DNA from: SZUA-265 sp966249405
Lineage (GTDB): Bacteria > Myxococcota_A > Polyangia > Polyangiales > Polyangiaceae
DNA length: 8,123 nt
Assembly (NCBI GenBank): GCA_966249405.1
Contig: CBINDO010000357.1
Location: forward strand, 1 to 8,123
Direction: 5' to 3'
In this document: in pieces, positions 5,191 through 8,123 of the stretch
Numbering within the stretch: position 1 is the first letter of the stretch
Layout: every line of letters begins with the position of its first letter
Made by a program: the position numbers and the translations under genes
The notes under the pieces: generated by a model
What the model saw: only the letters and a program-made list of their open reading frames with translations
The model's database searches: none
What the model was told of the DNA's origin: nothing

Positions 5191-6435
5191 CGGAAATTCG
5201 AGCACTGCGCGAAGGCCCGTGCACAACTCTTGGAGGGCAAACTGCCCGCCTAGGCTTTCCGCTCGCAACTTGAGGTTCTTGAGGCCACGTCCCACGGAGT
5301 TTGCCCGTGGCACCAACCCGACGCCATCGTCGTCGACGACGAGCTCGACCCAACCAGGGATTCGGTGCGAGTCGCTCAGCGTCAGCGTGATGTGTTTACA
5401 CTGAGCGTGACGTAACGCGTTGGATACGAGCTCCTGAGCGCTGCGCACGACCTGAAGCACGCTGGTCGCCGGCCACTCGTCTCGCAGGTCGTCCGCCACC
5501 CGCCAGCTCAGTTCGACACCCAAGGCTCCGCATCTAGGCGCGAGTCGCGCGCGCACCTCGCCCAGGGCGAAGTCGATGCGGCCACTATCAGCGTCGAGCG
5601 AATCGACGATCCAACGCAGGTCGTCGAGGCAACCGGTGAGATCGTCGGCCAGTTGCCGTGCATCGAGCTTGCCGCTGCCGGCAAGTGTCGCGATGACCCC
5701 CAGTTGACTACCTATCCCGTCGTGGATGTCGGCGACGAGTCGCTCACGTTCGAGCGACCGCGTGGCGCGCGCCTGCATGCGGACCGCCGAACTGCGAACG
5801 TCGTCGACCAAACTCACCATGACCACGCCCGCGACCACCGTGCCAAGGTAACCGGAGACGCGCAGCATCGACAAAGTCGACGCCGAAAAGTCGGTCTCGA
5901 ACCTTACCCCCAGCCCCTCCGCGAAGAAGAAAGCCAGGAATTGAACGGCTGCCATCAGCGCCCAGAACGCCGCTGTGCCTCGCCCGAAGACGGAGTAGGT
6001 GCACAGGGGAAGCAGAAAGCACCAAACCAGGGCGGGCGAGCTGAACCCGCCCGAGCGTGAGGCAACCAGAGCCGTCACGAGCCAGGTGAGCGCAATCAGG
6101 AAGTTGCCTATCGCCGGTAGGGGTAACCCGCGACGCAGCCCGACGAGGCTGAGCAACAATCCGGCGGTCAACGACAGAATCCCGCACCCGGAAATCGGCG
6201 ACCCAGCCGATGCGTAGAGTATACCCAGAGCCAATGTCAACCCAACGCCAGCCCACGTTTGCAGCACTGCGGCACGGTAACGTTGGCGCTGCGCGCCGTC
6301 GTCGAGGTGGTCCGGCACGAATCGCTCCAGCTGGCGGCTCCAGAACTCGTTTCGCGCAGACGCGGGCGTAGAGCGCCCTCGGCTGGGGTGCTTCGACTCC
6401 GTGGCGTCGATCTCGGCCTCGCCCTGCATCCTCAC
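5179..6435 (-). CDS. Six-span sensor histidine kinase, DesK/NarX (HisKA_3) type
   Basis: A 418-residue membrane sensor kinase. After about 55 cytoplasmic residues come six hydrophobic segments at about 60-77, 82-100, 108-125, 135-150, 155-173 and 193-212, with almost no periplasmic domain, so the signal is probably sensed in or near the membrane. Residues 225-250 are the HisKA_3 dimerisation helix with the phospho-accepting His238 in ERLVADIHDGIGSQLGV. The ATPase domain follows: N-box ELVSNALRHA (335-344, Asn339), DDDGVGL (368-374) and GRGLKNLKLRAESLGG (382-397). All catalytic residues are present, so it should be active. This kinase class pairs with NarL-type regulators, exactly what lies tail to tail at 4385-5152. 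The frame opens with GTG (6433-6435); an ATG two codons later (6427-6429) is equally likely, and GAGG directly touches it, too close to be a good ribosome-binding site. It is not in an operon with the regulator and needs its own promoter, presumably in 6436-6540. Confidence 0.94.
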   Translation of the reverse strand: MRMQGEAEIDATESKHPSRGRSTPASARNEFWSRQLERFVPDHLDDGAQRQRYRAAVLQTWAGVGLTLALGILYASAGSPISGCGILSLTAGLLLSLVGLRRGLPLPAIGNFLIALTWLVTALVASRSGGFSSPALVWCFLLPLCTYSVFGRGTAAFWALMAAVQFLAFFFAEGLGVRFETDFSASTLSMLRVSGYLGTVVAGVVMVSLVDDVRSSAVRMQARATRSLERERLVADIHDGIGSQLGVIATLAGSGKLDARQLADDLTGCLDDLRWIVDSLDADSGRIDFALGEVRARLAPRCGALGVELSWRVADDLRDEWPATSVLQVVRSAQELVSNALRHAQCKHITLTLSDSHRIPGWVELVVDDDGVGLVPRANSVGRGLKNLKLRAESLGGQFALQELCTGLRAVLEFPRPS

Positions 6436-6450
6436 TCGACGGCACGTTTA

Positions 6451-6462
6451 GTCGAACTCGAC
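6451..6462. promoter_or_regulatory. Short dyad just upstream of the kinase start
   Basis: GTCGA (6451-6455) and TCGAC (6458-6462) are complementary half-sites two bases apart, 16 bp before the kinase GTG. The place suits a repressor site or 5'-UTR element, but TCGA-rich words are common in this DNA and the call is weak. Confidence 0.22.
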
Positions 6463-6502
6463 ACGCGAGGCAATCGGGTAGATGCCACCAGCACGACGGC
6501 GA

Positions 6503-6536
6503 AATGTCTCCGCTTCGAAACATTACCGGTACCGGT
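6503..6536. promoter_or_regulatory. Perfect 12-bp palindrome with an adjacent inverted repeat, upstream of the kinase gene
   Basis: ACCGGTACCGGT at 6525-6536 is a perfect 12-bp palindrome made of two ACCGGT units. Directly beside it AATGT (6503-6507) and ACATT (6520-6524) form a 5-bp inverted repeat around 12 nt that includes TTCGAA. The cluster lies 68-101 bp before the kinase start, a usual distance for an activator or repressor site. The adjoining regulator is a candidate binder, but no second copy of the palindrome is seen upstream of the regulator gene. Confidence 0.4.
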
Positions 6537-6549
6537 GTGAGGGCGCGTG

Positions 6550-6583
6550 CGCCGAACGCGACGCCTCAGCGTCGGATTCGGCG
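6550..6583. other. Strong 34-nt interrupted hairpin in the spacer between kinase and RCC1 genes
   Basis: An outer stem of seven pairs (6550-6556 with 6577-6583, core GCCGAA/TTCGGC) is followed by a 2x2 internal loop and a perfect inner stem CGACGC (6559-6564) with GCGTCG (6569-6574), closing on a CTCA loop. It is the most regular fold in the window. It lies 112 nt downstream of the RCC1 stop on that gene's strand and about 115 bp before the kinase start. It may be a second terminator for the RCC1 transcript, part of the kinase leader, or part of a small RNA. No T-run follows on either strand. Confidence 0.45.
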
Positions 6584-6588
6584 AGCGA

Positions 6589-6606
6589 GGGCGGGGGGTG
6601 GGCGGG
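6589..6606 (+). other. G-quadruplex motif with one-base loops
   Basis: The + strand reads GGGCGGGGGGTGGGCGGG: four G-runs of at least three separated by single bases C, T and C. Single-nucleotide loops favour a very stable parallel quadruplex. It is in the template strand for the leftward RCC1 and kinase genes, where it could stall polymerase leaving the RCC1 gene. Part of it (GGGTGGGC, 6596-6603) is exactly complementary to 6633-6640, so an 8-bp duplex competes with the quadruplex. Confidence 0.55.
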
Positions 6607-6654
6607 AGCCGCCTAATGTCTCACGCTGCTGGGCCCACCCATCACCAGGCCATC

Positions 6655-6682
6655 GCGCCAGTGCCCCCTCGGGCACCGGCGC
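6655..6682 (-). terminator. Hairpin just after the RCC1-repeat gene
   Basis: GTGCCC (6661-6666) pairs with GGGCAC (6671-6676) over a 4-nt loop; after one A-C mismatch the stem continues for five more pairs (6655-6659 with 6678-6682). The 11 pairs begin 12 nt beyond the RCC1 stop on the minus strand. Position and stability suit a terminator, although no T-run follows. Confidence 0.5.
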
Positions 6683-6694
6683 CGAGTTCACGGC

Positions 6695-8059
6695 CTACCA
6701 AGGCCAGACCAGCGTGGAAGGCGCAGGCACGAAGGGATAGTCTCCCGTCCCAAGTTGACCTGAGTCGTTGTTGCCCCAACACACGGAGCTACCGTCGTCG
6801 AGTATGGCGCAGGACGTAAAACCACCGATCCCGATTGCGACAGCGTCCGTGACGCCCACGACGTCGTAGGCTGGGGCCGAGGCCGCGGTGAACGACCCGT
6901 CGCCCAGCTGACCTTGGTAGTTGTTACCCCAGCACCGCACGCTTCCCGAGTCGAGCAGCGCGCAACTGTGGTTGTAGCCGAGGCCGACGGCGGAGACCCC
7001 CGTCAGGCCCGGCACCATTACGGGCGCTGGGCGATCGACCACCGAGCCGTCGCCCAATTGCCCGTACTCGTTGTTACCCCAGCACACGACCACGTTCGTC
7101 GTCGTCCGAGCGCACGTGTGTCGGTAGGCAGAGTGCAGCTCGACCGCGTTCGTGAGGCCGACGACGGCGACGGGCGTAGGGGAGTCGGTCGTCGTATCGT
7201 CGCCCAGATTGCCGTCGGAGTTGCCGCCCCAACAGCGTACCTCGCCGTTTTCCAGCAACGCGCACGTGTGCTCCGACGCGGGCGCGACCGCGACGGCATT
7301 CGCAACGCCCGTGACGGCCACGGGCACGGAGGAGTCGTCGGTCGTGCCGTCGCCGAGCTGACCGTAGAGATTGGAGCCCCAGCACACGACGCTGCCGCCC
7401 TCCCTAACCGCGCACGCGTGCTCCGCCCCAGCGCCGAGCTGTACTGCGTCGCTCAAGTTGGACACAGAGACCGGTGTCGAAGAATCGTCAGTGGTCCCGT
7501 TGCCCAACGCACCTGCATAGTTGCTCCCCATGCAGTCGACTTCACCATCGTCGGCCAACATGCAGGTGAAGGAATTGCCCGAGCGCACGTCCACCAGATT
7601 GCCGTAACCAGTTACCGGCACCGGAGTTGGACGTGTTCGAGTCGAACCGTCACCGAGCTGGCCACTACCGTTGCCTCCCCAGCAGCTAGCGCTACCGTCG
7701 TCGTGCAACGCGCAGCCGTGCAGGTTGCTCGGACTCACGGCCACTGCGCCGTCGAGGAGGGTCGTCCGAGGCGTCGACCATTTCCCGCGAGCGCCGTTGC
7801 CCAGCTGACCCGCGCCGTTGTTACCCCAGCAGCGCAGGTGGCCATCGGTCCGAACTGCGCAAGAGTGCTGCCTTCCACCGTCGAGTAGTTGCAGGTCCGC
7901 GCCGATGACCGTGACGAGATCGACCGAGTCTTCGGCCGTCCCATCCCCCAGTTGACCCATGTCGTTGGCACCGACACATTCGGCGGTGCCGTCGTCCAGG
8001 AGCACGCACGTGTAGTCGGACCCTGCAGCCACCGAAACAGGGGTCCCCGAAACCGTCAT
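6695..8059 (-). CDS. RCC1-repeat beta-propeller protein, nine repeats, possibly missing its N-terminus
   Basis: The 454 residues consist almost entirely of nine repeats of about 50 residues, pattern (H)-(S/T)-C-A-L-x-D-D-G-x-x-x-C-W-G-x-N-x-x-G-Q-L-G-D-G, followed by a TPV-like strand. This is the bacterial RCC1 family (Pfam RCC1/RCC1_2), which folds as a beta-propeller; secreted bacterial members are thought to bind surfaces or partners, but no partner is evident. Every repeat has one C-x9-C pair (Cys18/28, 67/77, 116/126, 166/176, 216/226, 266/276, 316/326, 366/376, 417/427); there are no other cysteines. This strongly suggests disulfides and a place outside the cytoplasm. Yet from this ATG there is no signal peptide: the first repeat begins at once. 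In the same frame a TGA (8105-8107) lies 15 codons upstream with no ATG, GTG or TTG between. Either the start is real and export is unusual, or a frameshift or nonsense change separates it from an upstream part beyond the window. Repeat 7 lacks the DDG turn (TTTN instead), and repeats 1 and 4 lack Trp in CWG. Confidence 0.85.
   Translation of the reverse strand: MTVSGTPVSVAAGSDYTCVLLDDGTAECVGANDMGQLGDGTAEDSVDLVTVIGADLQLLDGGRQHSCAVRTDGHLRCWGNNGAGQLGNGARGKWSTPRTTLLDGAVAVSPSNLHGCALHDDGSASCWGGNGSGQLGDGSTRTRPTPVPVTGYGNLVDVRSGNSFTCMLADDGEVDCMGSNYAGALGNGTTDDSSTPVSVSNLSDAVQLGAGAEHACAVREGGSVVCWGSNLYGQLGDGTTDDSSVPVAVTGVANAVAVAPASEHTCALLENGEVRCWGGNSDGNLGDDTTTDSPTPVAVVGLTNAVELHSAYRHTCARTTTNVVVCWGNNEYGQLGDGSVVDRPAPVMVPGLTGVSAVGLGYNHSCALLDSGSVRCWGNNYQGQLGDGSFTAASAPAYDVVGVTDAVAIGIGGFTSCAILDDGSSVCWGNNDSGQLGTGDYPFVPAPSTLVWPW
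6695..8059 (-). repeat. Nine tandem coding repeats, period about 150 bp
   Basis: The RCC1 units recur every 147-153 bp; on the + strand the block corresponding to CWGNN reads as CCCCAGCA or CCCCAACA with small changes at about 6774, 6927, 7077, 7227, 7377, 7677 and 7827. The DNA copies have diverged well beyond their protein motif, so this is an old array kept by protein selection and not a recent expansion. Units 4 and 5 are the most alike in protein (both NGTTDDSS/DGTTDDSS). Confidence 0.8.
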
Positions 8060-8123
8060 CGTGACCGAGGCCGCCGGGCTACCGACGCCGCCGACCTTCG
8101 TCTGTCAGACTTGGGAAGAAGGA
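8060..8123 (-). other. Region before the RCC1 ATG, with an in-frame stop
   Basis: These 64 bases are all that is visible upstream of the RCC1 gene. In the RCC1 frame they read TGA at 8105-8107 followed by 15 sense codons (QTKVGGVGSPAASVT). This would pass as a linker leading into the first repeat, a hint that the stretch may once have been translated with it. No ribosome-binding site, promoter or signal-peptide code is seen, and the other two leftward frames also contain stops here. Confidence 0.4.

Noticed and set aside
5744..6523. A 259-codon leftward frame over the kinase N-terminus
   Set aside because: Same strand but another frame than the kinase; Arg-rich shadow composition, while the kinase frame shows six spans and intact catalytic motifs.
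6914..7888. A 324-codon + strand frame with repeating protein sequence
   Set aside because: It is the antisense of the RCC1 tandem repeats; its periodicity only mirrors the repeats on the other strand.
6695..8059. Regular spacing of similar sequence that could suggest a CRISPR or satellite array
   Set aside because: The period is about 150 bp, the copies differ at many bases, and they encode the RCC1 motif in one open frame.

Overview
The window is a GC-rich bacterial chromosomal segment with tightly packed genes, frequent GTG starts, GC-rich hairpins without U-tracts and long antisense shadow frames. Together with a secreted-type RCC1-repeat protein (paired cysteines, CWG motifs), an LpoA-like lipoprotein and a stand-alone DesK/NarX-type kinase, this suggests a member of the Myxococcota (formerly Deltaproteobacteria), perhaps the Polyangia. 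That assignment is inferred from style; there is no rRNA or marker gene to prove it.

Left part (1-2695). The 3' end of a probable secreted alpha/beta-hydrolase reads rightwards to 157. It converges with a leftward pair: a large probable lipoprotein (785-2695; TPR-like N-terminus plus a degenerate type-1 periplasmic-binding fold, LpoA-like) whose stop overlaps the start of tsaE (234-788), the ATPase of the tRNA t6A pathway. An 11-bp inverted repeat lies between the hydrolase and tsaE and contains the tsaE stop.

Middle part (2696-4384). Two rightward genes encode small polytopic membrane proteins of unknown function (about 5 membrane spans each), separated by a 198-bp spacer. The first is divergent from the lipoprotein, and a dyad sits across the shared start region. 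A 217-bp spacer follows the second.

Right part (4385-8123). A NarL/FixJ-type response regulator (rightward) and a six-span histidine kinase of the DesK/NarX class (leftward) are arranged tail to tail, 26 bp apart, around a short hairpin. They very probably form one two-component system, but from separate promoters. Upstream of the kinase is a 259-bp gap unusually rich in structure: a perfect 12-bp palindrome, a strong 34-nt interrupted hairpin, a G-quadruplex motif with one-base loops that competes with an 8-bp stem, and a further hairpin just after the next gene. That gene (6695-8059, leftward) encodes nine RCC1 repeats with 18 cysteines, all in C-x9-C pairs. It has no visible export signal, and an in-frame stop lies 15 codons before its first ATG, so its 5' end may be broken or misassigned.

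No tRNA, rRNA, CRISPR array, insertion sequence or phage gene is visible. I see no clear new defence or mobile system. The best candidates for something undescribed are the 216-residue membrane protein family, the structured 6525-6682 spacer, and the control of the tail-to-tail two-component pair.
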